The notes beneath the pieces were generated by a model. It did no database searches. It saw nothing but the letters and a program-made list of their open reading frames with translations, and had not been told where the DNA came from. Shown here in pieces: positions 55,017-64,000 of a stretch of 64,000 bases of DNA. The first letter of the stretch is position 1; every line of letters starts with the position of its first letter. The stretch is from Lysobacteraceae bacterium (GTDB lineage: Bacteria > Pseudomonadota > Gammaproteobacteria > Xanthomonadales > Xanthomonadaceae), in contig JAUXUI010000118.1 of NCBI GenBank assembly GCA_030681035.1, forward strand, positions 1 to 64,000, written 5' to 3'. Both the position numbers and the translations under genes were made by a program.

Positions 55017-58000
55017 ATGACAACGCAACCAGACACCGCGCTATCGTTACTCGACCTGTTGCCGGGAAGGGCGGGTGCGGGCGAGAGCACATGGCAATCG
55101 CTGTCGGTCCCATTGATGGCCGATTTGTCGGCAATTCCCGGCGCGAACAAGGCGAATCCGCAACACTGGCTGTGTGCAGCACTGGTGTTGATGGAATCGC
55201 TATGCACTGGGCGCGATGTGGTTTTGGCTACTGTGGGCACTGGAACCGATACCCGCCAGGGCAACGTCGTTCTGGATCGGTCAATGGCGGTATCCACCTG
55301 GGTGATGGCAGCGGCTGATGCAATGAATGCCTGCGTCAGCTCATCGCGTGTTGCGTGGTCGGTGCTCGCCAACGCTTCTGCGCTGGAATCGAGTGCCCTC
55401 GAAGACTCCTCGGCGCATTCGCTGTGGTGTGTGCAGGCTGGCACTCCGGGCATGCTGCATGTGCGTTATCGCGCGCCGTTGACCAGCGAAGCCATAACGA
55501 TTGCACTGGATTTGGTGCAGCGCGCCTTGTCGGCGATGACCATTGGGGCCGAGTGTGTGCTGGACACTCTCGACGTGCTCGGCGATGCGCAGCGAACGTG
55601 CTTGTTGCGTGACTGGAATGATGCACCGACACGCAGCGCCGGCCCCGATACCCTGAGCGCTCGTTTTGCTCTGGCGCGAGATGGCAATCCCGAAGCCCCT
55701 GCCATCATCGACATCGATCACTCCACGCTCAGCTATCGGCAACTGGATCAACGCGCTGAAGCATTGGCGTGGCACCTGCACGCCGCCGGGGCGGCTCCCG
55801 GTGATCTGGTCGCGGTTACCATGCCGCGCAGCGCCGATGCGGTTACGGCTCTACTCGGCATAATCAAGGCCGGCGCCGCCTATCTGCCACTGGATGTGGA
55901 ATACCCGCCCGAACGACTGGCGTTCATGCTATCCGATGCGGGTGTCAACATGGCGCTTGTGGGCTCACCAGCCGATGCCGCACACCTGCCCGCAGGCATG
56001 CGCTGCATCGTGGTGGCCGATGCGCTTGCCGCGATGCCCTCATCGCCAGCGCCGCACGATGGGCCCGATGATGGCGATGCGCTCGCCTACGTCATGTATA
56101 CATCGGGCTCTACCGGCACTCCCAAAGGGGTGGAAGTGCCGCAGCGCGCCGTTGTGCGTCTGGTTTGCGGCGCCAATTATTTGCCGCTCGGCCCCGACAC
56201 TCGCATGCTGCATGCAGCGCCGCTGGGTTTTGACGCATCCACGCTTGAAATCTGGGGTGCGCTGCTCAACGGTGGTTGCGTTGTGGTACATGATGAGCTC
56301 GTGCCCAGTGGTTCAGGGCTGGCAGCGCGAATCGCCCGGCATGGCATCACTTCGGCATGGCTGACCGCTACCTTGTTCAATGCTGTGGTTGACGACAACC
56401 CGCAGCATCTGGCCGGGCTGCATGATCTGGTAACTGGCGGCGAGGCGTTGTCAGTAGAGCATGTGCGGCGCATGCGCGCAGCGGTTCCTGGCGTACGCCT
56501 GAGCAACGGCTATGGGCCAACCGAATGCACCACTTTCACTTGCACGTTTGCCATTGATGACGTGCCCGACAATGCGCGTTCGATCCCGATCGGGCGACCA
56601 ATCACCGATACCCGCGTGTACCTGCTCAATGCACGTCGCGAGCCGGTGCCGATCGGGGTGCTGGGTGAGTTGTATGTCGGTGGGTCAGGGGTGGCGTGCG
56701 GCTATCGCAATCGTCTCGACCTCACTGCCGAGCGTTTTGTCGACGACCCGTTTGCTGCCGCAGGAGCACGTTTGTATCGAACCGGCGATTTCGCGCGCTA
56801 TCGCCCTGATGGCGTCATCGAGTTTGTTGGCCGTAGCGACGGCCAGGTAAAGATTCGTGGTCATCGCATCGAGTTGCGCGAGATAGAAGCAGTGCTGGCG
56901 CGGCACCCGCAAGTGAGTTCCTGCGCGGTGTTGGCGCGTGCCGACCGGCCTGGCGACAGACGATTGGTGGCGTATGTGGTGGCGCAGGCCGGTGTCGATC
57001 TGAGCCCGCCGCAATTGCGCGCGCATCTGGCCAACACCTTGCCGGATTTCATGGTGCCCTCGCACTACCTGCTGTTGCCGGCACTACCCATAACCGCCAA
57101 CGGCAAGCTCGACTGGCGTGCCTTGCCGGCACCGGATCGGCAGCGCCCACAACTGGCCAATGCCTTCGAGCCGGCGATCAATGCTGATGAACGTGCGTTG
57201 TGTGCATTGATGGCCGGGTTGCTGGATATCGAGACGGTAGGGCGCAACGACAATTTTTTCGAGCTTGGCGGTAATTCGCTCTTGGCGTTGCGCCTGCTCG
57301 AGCAAATGCATCGATTGCTGCTGTCCAACGGCGATTTGCCGCCGCCGCTGCCGATCACCGTCATTTTTCAACACCCCACGCCAGCCGCACTGGCTTTGAT
57401 GCGCACGGGTGCGGCTCGCCATGAGCTCGACCGCAATCGCCTCAGCCGGGCCCATCGCGGCGAAGCAATGGGTGAGGGTACAAGTGCCGCAAACGAACCG
57501 ATCGCCATCATCGCCATGTCCGGGCGATTCCCTGGTGCTGCCGATGTCGAGGCATTCTGGGACAACCTGTGCGCAGCGCGCGACAGCATCACCGTGTTCG
57601 CTCCGGATCAACTCGATCCGAGTATCGATGCGCGCGAACGCAACGATCCTGCGTATGTTGCGGCGCGTGGTGTGATCGCCGGTGTGGAGGATTTCGATGC
57701 CGCGTTCTTCGGCATCCCACCGCGTCAGGCGGATCTGATGGACCCGCAACATCGGCTGTTCCTGGAGTTGTGCTGGGAATGCCTGGAGCGTGGCGGCCAT
57801 GCGCCCGACAGCACGTCGGTGCCGGTGGGAGTGTTTGCCGGCATGAACAACGCGACCTATTTTCAGCGCCACGTATCAAGGCATCCAGAGCTGATCGAGA
57901 AGGTTGGTGCGTTCCAGGTGATGCTGGACAACGAGAAGGACTTCCTCACCACCCGCGCCGCGCACAAGCTCAACCTTACCGGCCCGGCGATCAGCATTCA

Positions 58001-61000
58001 CACCGCGTGTTCAACCTCACTGGTGGCGATCTGCCAGGCCGTCGATAGCCTGCGCAACGGCCATTGCGACATGGCGCTGGCCGGCGGCGTGTCGATCACC
58101 TGTCCGCCGCATAGCGGCTACCTTTATCAGGAAGGTGCAATGCTCTCGCCTGATGGCCGCACGCGCACCTTCGATGCCAAGGCGCAGGGCACGGTGTTCA
58201 GCGATGGTGCTGCCGTGTTGCTGCTCAAGCGCTTGTCGGATGCGCGTGCCGATGGCAATCCGGTGATCGCGCTGATTCGCGGCGGCGCGGTCAACAACGA
58301 TGGCGGCAACAAGGCCAGCTTCACGGCACCCAGCAGCGACGGCCAGGCGGCAGTGATCGCCATGGCGCTGGACAATGCCGACGTTGACGCGCGCAGCATC
58401 GGTTATGTCGAAACCCATGGCACCGCCACGCCAGTGGGCGATCCGATCGAAGTCGATGGCCTGCGCAAGGCGTTCGCCGGCAGTGGCCAAGGCACCGGTT
58501 TTTGCCGGATCGGATCGCTCAAGAGCAACGTCGGTCATCTGGTGATCGCGGCGGGTGCTGCCGGTGCAATCAAGGCCGCGCTGGCACTGCAACAACACCG
58601 CATCCCGGCCAGCATCCACTTCGACGCCGCCAACGATGGCCTCGATCTGGCGCATTCGCCATTCGTGGTGCAGCAGCAGACGGCTGACTGGACAACCTCC
58701 GGCGGGCCACGCCGGGCCGGTGTCAGTTCATTCGGCGTTGGTGGCACCAATGCTCATGTGATCATGGAAGAGGCACCGTTGCCGACTGCCTCGGATAATG
58801 CGCAAGGGCCGCAATTGTTGCTGCTGTCGGCACGTACGCCAAGCGCATTGGGTGCTGCGAGCGAGCGTCTTGCCGCCCATTTGCAGGCGCACCCCGAGGT
58901 CAACCTGGCGGACGTGGCATGGACGCTGGCGGTGGGCCGCAAAGCCTTCGCGCATCGCCTCAGCATGGTGGTTGATGACCTTGCGCAGGCGCTGGTGCAA
59001 CTGCGCGCTACCGAAACCGCCGCAGCGATCACGCGCAGCCGTCCGGCGCATGCGCGAGAGGTGGTGTTCATGTTTCCAGGGCAGGGCGCGCAGTATGCCG
59101 GCATGGGCAGGGCGTTGTATGCCGCCGAGCCGGCCTTCCGCGATGCGCTGGACGAGTGCCTTGCGGCGGTGCAGGGCGAGTTGGCTGTCGATCTGCGCGA
59201 CTGCCTGTTCGGCGAAGATGCCGACGCGCTGCTGCCGACCGCGATCATGCAGCCGGCCACATTTGCCATTGAATACGCGCTGGCGCGCTGGTGGATGCGC
59301 TGTGGCGTTCAGCCTGCCGCGATGATTGGCCACAGCGTCGGCGAGTTCGTTGCCGCCACTCTGGCCGGGGTGTTTTCGCTGAGCGATGGCATTCGTCTGG
59401 TGGCCCACCGTGGCGCCTTGATGCAGGCACAGCCTGCGGGTGCGATGCTCTCGGTGCGAATGAACGCCCAAGCGGTGCTGGCCCGGCTACCCGAAGGCGT
59501 GTCGCTGGCGGCAGAGAATGCGCCTGGTGCCTGTGTGGCAGCGGGGCCAGCCGAAACATTGTCGGCATGGCAATCGCAGTTGCAGGCCGACGGTATCGCC
59601 TGCCGCGCACTGCGTACGTCGCATGCATTCCACTCGGCGATGATGGATGCGGTGGTCGAACCGTTCCACCAGAAACTGCTCACGGTTACGCGTCATTCGC
59701 CCAATCTGCCGTTGATGTCCACGGCCAACGCGGATTGGCTGGATAGCGAGAGCGCGTGCTCGGCAACGTATTGGGCGCAACACCTGCGTCGGCCGGTGCG
59801 CTTTGCGCCGGCATTGGCAAAACTGCTTGATTCGCCGGGTCGGGTGCTGCTTGAAGTCGGGCCGCGCGCGACCCTGAGCAGCTTGGCGCGGCAGCAGCCA
59901 CTGTTGTCGAAACAGCACAGTGTCGCCGTTGCCTCGCTTGCCGAATTGCCGGAACGCGAATTGGCCAGCCTGCGTGCCGCTGCGGGGCAGTTGTGGTGCC
60001 ATGGCATTGCCCTGAACCCGGCACAGTTCGATCGTCGTGTCCGTCGCCAGCGCTTGTGTCTACCCACCTATCCGTTTGAACGCCAGCGGCATTGGGTCGA
60101 AGCGGCAGCTTTGCCCGGTGCGCAAATCATTGCGCATCCCGCCATGGTCGCCGTCAACCCAACCGAGCCCGCTATGCCAAGTCCAGCCTCTACCCCGATC
60201 ACCCCGGCACCACCTGCCGCAACCAGCCGCATGCCGCGACTGCTGGCGCAACTGCGCGAAGTATTCGAGGATGTCGCCGGCTTTGACATGGCCGATGCCG
60301 ACCCGCAGACCAATTTCATTGAACTGGGCCTGGACAGCCTGATGCTGACGCAGGTGGCGTTGCAATTGCAAAAATCGTTTGCGCTGAAAATCACCTTCCG
60401 GCAATTGATGGGTGAAGCGGCAACATTGCAACATCTGTCGCAGTTGCTGGATGCGCAGTTGCCACCAGAAAGCGCACCGATTGCCGCGCCAGTACCGGTT
60501 GACACGGCGCAAAGCATCGCCCCAGCACATGTTGCGACGCCATCAGGAGCAAGCGCCATGAATGCAGCCGCCAACACGGACTATCTGCGCGCGGTGATCG
60601 ACCAGCAAATGCAACTGATGGCGCAGCAACTGGCGCTGTTGTCGGGAACCACTGCCAGCACGCCGGCGCCGAATGTGGCCGCCACACCTGCATCTATTGC
60701 GATTGCTGCAAACGCAGCCAGCGACGAAGAAACTGCGCTTGCCCACACCCGCTACGACATCAAAAAGGCGTTTGGCGCGATCGCCCGTATCGATACCGCA
60801 GGCAATCTTGAACTCAGCGGTCATCAACGTCAGCGCCTCGATGCCTTTATTGCCCGTTACACGACTCGCACTGCAAAATCCAAGGAGTACACGCAAGCAA
60901 ATCGCCCGCACATGGCCGACCCGCGCGTGGTCAATGGCTTCCGCCCGTTGACCAAGGAAATCGTCTACCAGATCGTGATTGGGCGCTCGAAGGGCGCTCA

Positions 61001-62300
61001 TCTGTGGGACCTTGACGGTAACGACTACGTCGATGCCCTCAACGGCTTCGGCATGAGTCTGTTCGGCTGGCAACCGGACTTTGTGCTCGACGCGGTACGC
61101 CGGCAGCTTGATCTGGGTTACGAGATCGGGCCACAGCATCCACTGGCAGGCGAGGTGGCGCGACGCGTCTGCGCAATCACCGGGCACGACCGTACGGCGC
61201 TGTGCAATACTGGCTCGGAAGCCGTGCTCGGCGCGCTGCGCATCGCCCGCACCGTCACCGGCCGCGAAACCATCGTGCTGTTCAACGGTGCCTATCACGG
61301 CATCATCGATGAGATGATCGTGCGCGGCACCAAAAAGCTGCGCGCAGTGCCGGCCGCGCCCGGCATCCTGCGCAACACCGCCGAGCATGTCATCGTGCTT
61401 GATTACGGCACACCTGAATCGCTTGCTTACATTCGCGAGCATGCACACGAACTGGCGGCGGTGCTGGTGGAGCCGGTACAGAGCCGACGTCCGGATTTTC
61501 AACCGGTGGAGTTTCTGCGCGAGCTGCGGCAGATCACCCAGGATGCCGGCGCGCTGTGCATCTTCGACGAGGTGGTCACCGGCTTTCGTGCGCATCCGGC
61601 CGGGGCGCAGGGCCACTTCGGCATCAAGGCTGATTTGGCGACCTACGGCAAGGTGATTGGTGGCGGCTATCCCATTGGCGTGATCGCCGGCAAGCGCGAG
61701 TTCATGGATGCGTTGGATGGCGGGCAATGGCAGTTCGGCGACGATTCCATTCCCACCGTTGGCGTCACCTATTTTGCCGGCACCTTTGTCCGCCATCCGC
61801 TCGCCCTGGCCGCAGCCGATGCCGTGCTGCGGCATGTGCAAGAGCAGGGGCCTGCGTTGCAAGAACGCTTGAACGCGCGAGTATCCGCATTCGCCAACGA
61901 GCTCAATGCCTTCTGCGCCGATGCCGGCGCACCGATCGCAATTAACCACTTCGCTTCGGTGTGGAAGACGCAGTTCCTGGAAGATCATCCACTGCAAGAC
62001 CTGCTGTTTGCGATGATGCGCAGCCGTGGCATTCACATCCTCGATAATTTCCCGTGCTTCTACACCACCGCACACAGCGAAGCCGATTTTCAGCAGATCA
62101 CCCAGGCCTACAAGGATTCAGTCATCGAATTGCAGCAAGCCCAGTTCATTCCCCGGCATGTCGCGACCCCGCGCACGGTGATGGACGCGGATCATCCGCC
62201 AGTAGCGGGTGCCCGGCTTGGGCGTGAACCCGATGGCCAACCGGCGTGGTTTGTGCCGCATCCCGAGCAGAGGGGAAAGTACATGAAGGTGGCGCGATGA
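55017..62300 (+). CDS. Hybrid NRPS-PKS with aminotransferase: (C remnant)-A-PCP-KS-AT-ACP-AMT
   Basis: A 2427-residue megasynthase. Residues 1-200 resemble the C-terminal lobe of a condensation domain but lack HHxxxDG. The adenylation domain (about 215-700) has YTSGSTGTPKG and NGK (Lys697); its ten-residue code reads DALWVGGTFK, close to codes known for Val, with Asp406 conserved for alpha-amino recognition. The PCP has Ser754. The ketosynthase (826-1252) has Cys998, His1134 and His1174. The acyltransferase (1348-1640) has GHSVGEF (Ser1440) and HAFH, the malonyl signature. The ACP has Ser1774 in LGLDSL. A coiled linker leads to a class III PLP aminotransferase (1960-2385; Asp2184, Lys2212 in YGKVIGGGYPIG). 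No KR, DH, ER or thioesterase is present. The predicted product is an amino acid extended by malonate and aminated at the beta-carbon. It is coupled to the next gene by ATGA overlap. Confidence 0.97.
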   Translation: MTTQPDTALSLLDLLPGRAGAGESTWQSLSVPLMADLSAIPGANKANPQHWLCAALVLMESLCTGRDVVLATVGTGTDTRQGNVVLDRSMAVSTWVMAAADAMNACVSSSRVAWSVLANASALESSALEDSSAHSLWCVQAGTPGMLHVRYRAPLTSEAITIALDLVQRALSAMTIGAECVLDTLDVLGDAQRTCLLRDWNDAPTRSAGPDTLSARFALARDGNPEAPAIIDIDHSTLSYRQLDQRAEALAWHLHAAGAAPGDLVAVTMPRSADAVTALLGIIKAGAAYLPLDVEYPPERLAFMLSDAGVNMALVGSPADAAHLPAGMRCIVVADALAAMPSSPAPHDGPDDGDALAYVMYTSGSTGTPKGVEVPQRAVVRLVCGANYLPLGPDTRMLHAAPLGFDASTLEIWGALLNGGCVVVHDELVPSGSGLAARIARHGITSAWLTATLFNAVVDDNPQHLAGLHDLVTGGEALSVEHVRRMRAAVPGVRLSNGYGPTECTTFTCTFAIDDVPDNARSIPIGRPITDTRVYLLNARREPVPIGVLGELYVGGSGVACGYRNRLDLTAERFVDDPFAAAGARLYRTGDFARYRPDGVIEFVGRSDGQVKIRGHRIELREIEAVLARHPQVSSCAVLARADRPGDRRLVAYVVAQAGVDLSPPQLRAHLANTLPDFMVPSHYLLLPALPITANGKLDWRALPAPDRQRPQLANAFEPAINADERALCALMAGLLDIETVGRNDNFFELGGNSLLALRLLEQMHRLLLSNGDLPPPLPITVIFQHPTPAALALMRTGAARHELDRNRLSRAHRGEAMGEGTSAANEPIAIIAMSGRFPGAADVEAFWDNLCAARDSITVFAPDQLDPSIDARERNDPAYVAARGVIAGVEDFDAAFFGIPPRQADLMDPQHRLFLELCWECLERGGHAPDSTSVPVGVFAGMNNATYFQRHVSRHPELIEKVGAFQVMLDNEKDFLTTRAAHKLNLTGPAISIHTACSTSLVAICQAVDSLRNGHCDMALAGGVSITCPPHSGYLYQEGAMLSPDGRTRTFDAKAQGTVFSDGAAVLLLKRLSDARADGNPVIALIRGGAVNNDGGNKASFTAPSSDGQAAVIAMALDNADVDARSIGYVETHGTATPVGDPIEVDGLRKAFAGSGQGTGFCRIGSLKSNVGHLVIAAGAAGAIKAALALQQHRIPASIHFDAANDGLDLAHSPFVVQQQTADWTTSGGPRRAGVSSFGVGGTNAHVIMEEAPLPTASDNAQGPQLLLLSARTPSALGAASERLAAHLQAHPEVNLADVAWTLAVGRKAFAHRLSMVVDDLAQALVQLRATETAAAITRSRPAHAREVVFMFPGQGAQYAGMGRALYAAEPAFRDALDECLAAVQGELAVDLRDCLFGEDADALLPTAIMQPATFAIEYALARWWMRCGVQPAAMIGHSVGEFVAATLAGVFSLSDGIRLVAHRGALMQAQPAGAMLSVRMNAQAVLARLPEGVSLAAENAPGACVAAGPAETLSAWQSQLQADGIACRALRTSHAFHSAMMDAVVEPFHQKLLTVTRHSPNLPLMSTANADWLDSESACSATYWAQHLRRPVRFAPALAKLLDSPGRVLLEVGPRATLSSLARQQPLLSKQHSVAVASLAELPERELASLRAAAGQLWCHGIALNPAQFDRRVRRQRLCLPTYPFERQRHWVEAAALPGAQIIAHPAMVAVNPTEPAMPSPASTPITPAPPAATSRMPRLLAQLREVFEDVAGFDMADADPQTNFIELGLDSLMLTQVALQLQKSFALKITFRQLMGEAATLQHLSQLLDAQLPPESAPIAAPVPVDTAQSIAPAHVATPSGASAMNAAANTDYLRAVIDQQMQLMAQQLALLSGTTASTPAPNVAATPASIAIAANAASDEETALAHTRYDIKKAFGAIARIDTAGNLELSGHQRQRLDAFIARYTTRTAKSKEYTQANRPHMADPRVVNGFRPLTKEIVYQIVIGRSKGAHLWDLDGNDYVDALNGFGMSLFGWQPDFVLDAVRRQLDLGYEIGPQHPLAGEVARRVCAITGHDRTALCNTGSEAVLGALRIARTVTGRETIVLFNGAYHGIIDEMIVRGTKKLRAVPAAPGILRNTAEHVIVLDYGTPESLAYIREHAHELAAVLVEPVQSRRPDFQPVEFLRELRQITQDAGALCIFDEVVTGFRAHPAGAQGHFGIKADLATYGKVIGGGYPIGVIAGKREFMDALDGGQWQFGDDSIPTVGVTYFAGTFVRHPLALAAADAVLRHVQEQGPALQERLNARVSAFANELNAFCADAGAPIAINHFASVWKTQFLEDHPLQDLLFAMMRSRGIHILDNFPCFYTTAHSEADFQQITQAYKDSVIELQQAQFIPRHVATPRTVMDADHPPVAGARLGREPDGQPAWFVPHPEQRGKYMKVAR

Positions 62301-64000
62301 ACGCGATCCCCGGCAACGTACACAAAAGCGCCGCAAGCGTCGATTACGATCCATTTGCCGGCGCGCCATTGTTGCGCGTGGTGCCAACCACCGAGCCGCA
62401 ACGCGAAGTCTGGCTGGCCGATCAACTTGGCCGCGATGCATCGCTGGCGTTCAATGAATCGGTGTCGCTGCGCTTGCGTGGCGCATTGCAGGTCGAGGCG
62501 CTGCACGAAGCGCTTGCCGCGCTGGTGGCACGGCGCGACGCGTTGCGCGCGGCGTTCGGGCCGGACGGAGAGACGCTGTGCGTGCTCGACAACGGTGCAG
62601 TTGCTTTGCCGGTTACCGACTTGTCCAGCAACCCCAATGCCTTGTGGGAACATCAGCGGCGCGCGGTGGAAAGCCCTTTCGCTCTGACCAGAGGGCCGTT
62701 GTTTCGCGCTGAATTGTTGCGCATGGGCGGCGAAGATCATGTGCTGCTGCTGACCGCCCATCACATCGTCTGCGATGGTTGGTCGTGGTGGCTGATCGTG
62801 CGTGAACTGGGTGCGCTGTATGGGCAGCAAGTTTCGGGCAATGCCATGGCGATGCCCCCCGCCGCAGCCTTCGCTGACTATGCGCTGGCGCAGGCTGCCG
62901 GACCGCGCAATGCCACCGTTCTCGCCGATCAAACGTATTGGCTGTCGCGTTTCGCCGATGGTGCGCCGATACTCGATCTGCCGCTGGATCGGCCACGGCC
63001 GGTACAACGCAGTTTTGCCTCGGCACGTGAGGATTACAGCCTGGATGCGCCGCTGGTCAACGCGATACGCCGCCTCGGTGCTCACCAGGGCGCCAGCCTG
63101 TTTGCCACACTGCTGGCCAGTTTCGCCACTGTGCTGGCGCGCCTTGGCGGTCAGGATGACGTGGTGATCGGTATCCCGGCGGCAGGGCAGAGCGTCGATG
63201 ACCATGGTGACGTGGTCGGCCATTGCGTCAATCTGCTGCCATTGCGTTGCCAAATCGATCCGACACAGTCATTTGGCATGCTGCTTGGTGCCACTCAAAA
63301 CACACTGCTCGATGCGCTTGATCACCAACGCTACACCTACGGCGAGCTGTTGAAGAAATTGCGGGTCAGCCGCGATCCATCGCGACTGCCGTTGGTCAGT
63401 GTGATGTTCAACATCGATCAGGCGCTCGCTCAGGAAAGTACCGTCTTCCCGGCTCTGAGCCTGGAGTTTTCCAGCAATCCTCGCAGCCACGAAAACTTCG
63501 AACTGTTCATCAACGCTGTGCAAGTGCAGGGCACCCTGCGCCTGGAGTGTCAGTTCAATCGCGATCTTTTCGAAGCAGCCACCGTGCGTCGCTGGCTGGC
63601 TGCCTATGAGCAACTGTTGCGTGCGGCCTGCGAGAGTCCCAACGCCGCAGTTTCCTCGCTGACCTGGCTGACTGCGTCCGAACGTATCGCGTTGCAGGCA
63701 TTGCAACCGAAGGCCACGGCGTTTGATCGCCAATGTGGCATGCACATGCACTTTGAGCGGCAATGCGGCAAAACACCGAGCCGGATTGCGTTGTGTTCCA
63801 GCGATGCATCCATCACCTATGCAGCGCTTGATGAATACGCCAATCGCATCGCCAATCTGTTGCGCGCGCAAGGCGCGCATCGCGGCACCCTTGTCGGGCT
63901 GGCTCTGGATCGCGGCATCGACATGGTTGCGGCGCTGCTCGGCATCCTCAAGAGCGGCGCAGGGTACGTACCGCTCGACCCCGCCTTTCCCGTCGAGCGT
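62297..64000 (+). CDS. Non-ribosomal peptide synthetase, partial (C-A...)
   Basis: At least 568 residues, running off the window edge. A condensation domain (about residues 25-440) has the catalytic HHIVCDG motif (His154, His155, Asp159), VVIGIPAAGQ and the inner-lobe VSVMFNIDQAL-type motif. It is followed by the start of an adenylation domain (ITYAALDEYANRIANLLRAQG, then GILKSGAGYVPLDPAFPVER). The upstream aminotransferase hands its product to this condensation domain, which therefore must accept a beta-amino acyl donor. The start overlaps the previous stop (ATGA), so the two proteins are made in coupled amounts. Specificity and later modules are unseen. Confidence 0.95.
   Translation, partial: MNAIPGNVHKSAASVDYDPFAGAPLLRVVPTTEPQREVWLADQLGRDASLAFNESVSLRLRGALQVEALHEALAALVARRDALRAAFGPDGETLCVLDNGAVALPVTDLSSNPNALWEHQRRAVESPFALTRGPLFRAELLRMGGEDHVLLLTAHHIVCDGWSWWLIVRELGALYGQQVSGNAMAMPPAAAFADYALAQAAGPRNATVLADQTYWLSRFADGAPILDLPLDRPRPVQRSFASAREDYSLDAPLVNAIRRLGAHQGASLFATLLASFATVLARLGGQDDVVIGIPAAGQSVDDHGDVVGHCVNLLPLRCQIDPTQSFGMLLGATQNTLLDALDHQRYTYGELLKKLRVSRDPSRLPLVSVMFNIDQALAQESTVFPALSLEFSSNPRSHENFELFINAVQVQGTLRLECQFNRDLFEAATVRRWLAAYEQLLRAACESPNAAVSSLTWLTASERIALQALQPKATAFDRQCGMHMHFERQCGKTPSRIALCSSDASITYAALDEYANRIANLLRAQGAHRGTLVGLALDRGIDMVAALLGILKSGAGYVPLDPAFPVER

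Noticed and set aside
60543-62075. A 510-codon open frame on the minus strand
   Set aside because: Mirror of the aminotransferase domain of the megasynthase, caused by GC-rich codon bias.

Overview
The window looks like a chromosomal segment of a gammaproteobacterium of the order Lysobacterales (Xanthomonadales), possibly Rhodanobacteraceae-like. The evidence is gene content and order: nudJ-mnmA-hflD, clpS-clpA, infA-aat-GNAT-trxB-ftsK-lolA-rarA, mutY-yggX, and rsmD-coaD-lipoprotein-ferredoxin. Other pointers are a moderately high GC content and REP/MITE-type palindromic repeats of the kind common in this order. The species is inferred; no rRNA, tRNA or CRISPR array was seen.

Layout. 0.2-2.3 kb: a secreted lipase-like hydrolase and a secreted DUF4785-like protein. 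2.7-4.8 kb: a class III polyhydroxyalkanoate synthase pair (phaE-phaC). 4.9-8.2 kb: an FHA protein, a receptor-type Ser/Thr kinase and a LysM/TPR lipoprotein. 8.3-13.7 kb (minus strand): MFS transporter, SDR, yggX, mutY, AsmA-like protein, ftsY. 13.8-21.2 kb (plus strand): rsmD, coaD, lipoprotein, ferredoxin, gamma-glutamyltransferase, metallo-hydrolase, TMEM43-like protein, PhoX-like Tat protein, MAPEG protein. 21.3-28.9 kb: Crp/Fnr regulator, degenerate nuclease-fold protein, acyltransferase, PhzF, GST, DoxX, RluF-like pseudouridine synthase, glycerol kinase. 29.2-34.9 kb: two tandem Aer-like chemoreceptors (one with a degenerate signalling tip), a LuxR-type regulator and a RelE/NadS-like toxin-antitoxin pair. 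35.3-49.5 kb: conserved housekeeping block (tRNA thiolation, ClpSA proteolysis, IF-1, N-end rule transferase, thioredoxin reductase, FtsK, LolA, RarA, fluoride channel).

49.5-64 kb is accessory. It holds a TIGR04325-type methyltransferase, an Sfp-type phosphopantetheinyl transferase, a polyprenyl sugar-phosphate transferase preceded by a small coupled ORF, a membrane J-domain protein and a JmjC/cupin-like putative oxygenase. These are followed by a 2427-residue hybrid megasynthase (A-PCP-KS-AT-ACP-aminotransferase) and a translationally coupled NRPS (C-A...) that runs off the window. The phosphopantetheinyl transferase could activate the carrier proteins, and the JmjC-like protein could act as a tailoring oxygenase. 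The domain order predicts that an amino acid is extended once with malonate and its beta-keto group replaced by an amine, giving an unusual beta,gamma-diamino acid that is passed to the next condensation domain. This is the most interesting system in the window.

Three copies of a roughly 170-190 bp palindromic MITE-like element (15.6, 35.1 and 51.3 kb) sit between transcription units; one abuts the start of the ferredoxin gene.
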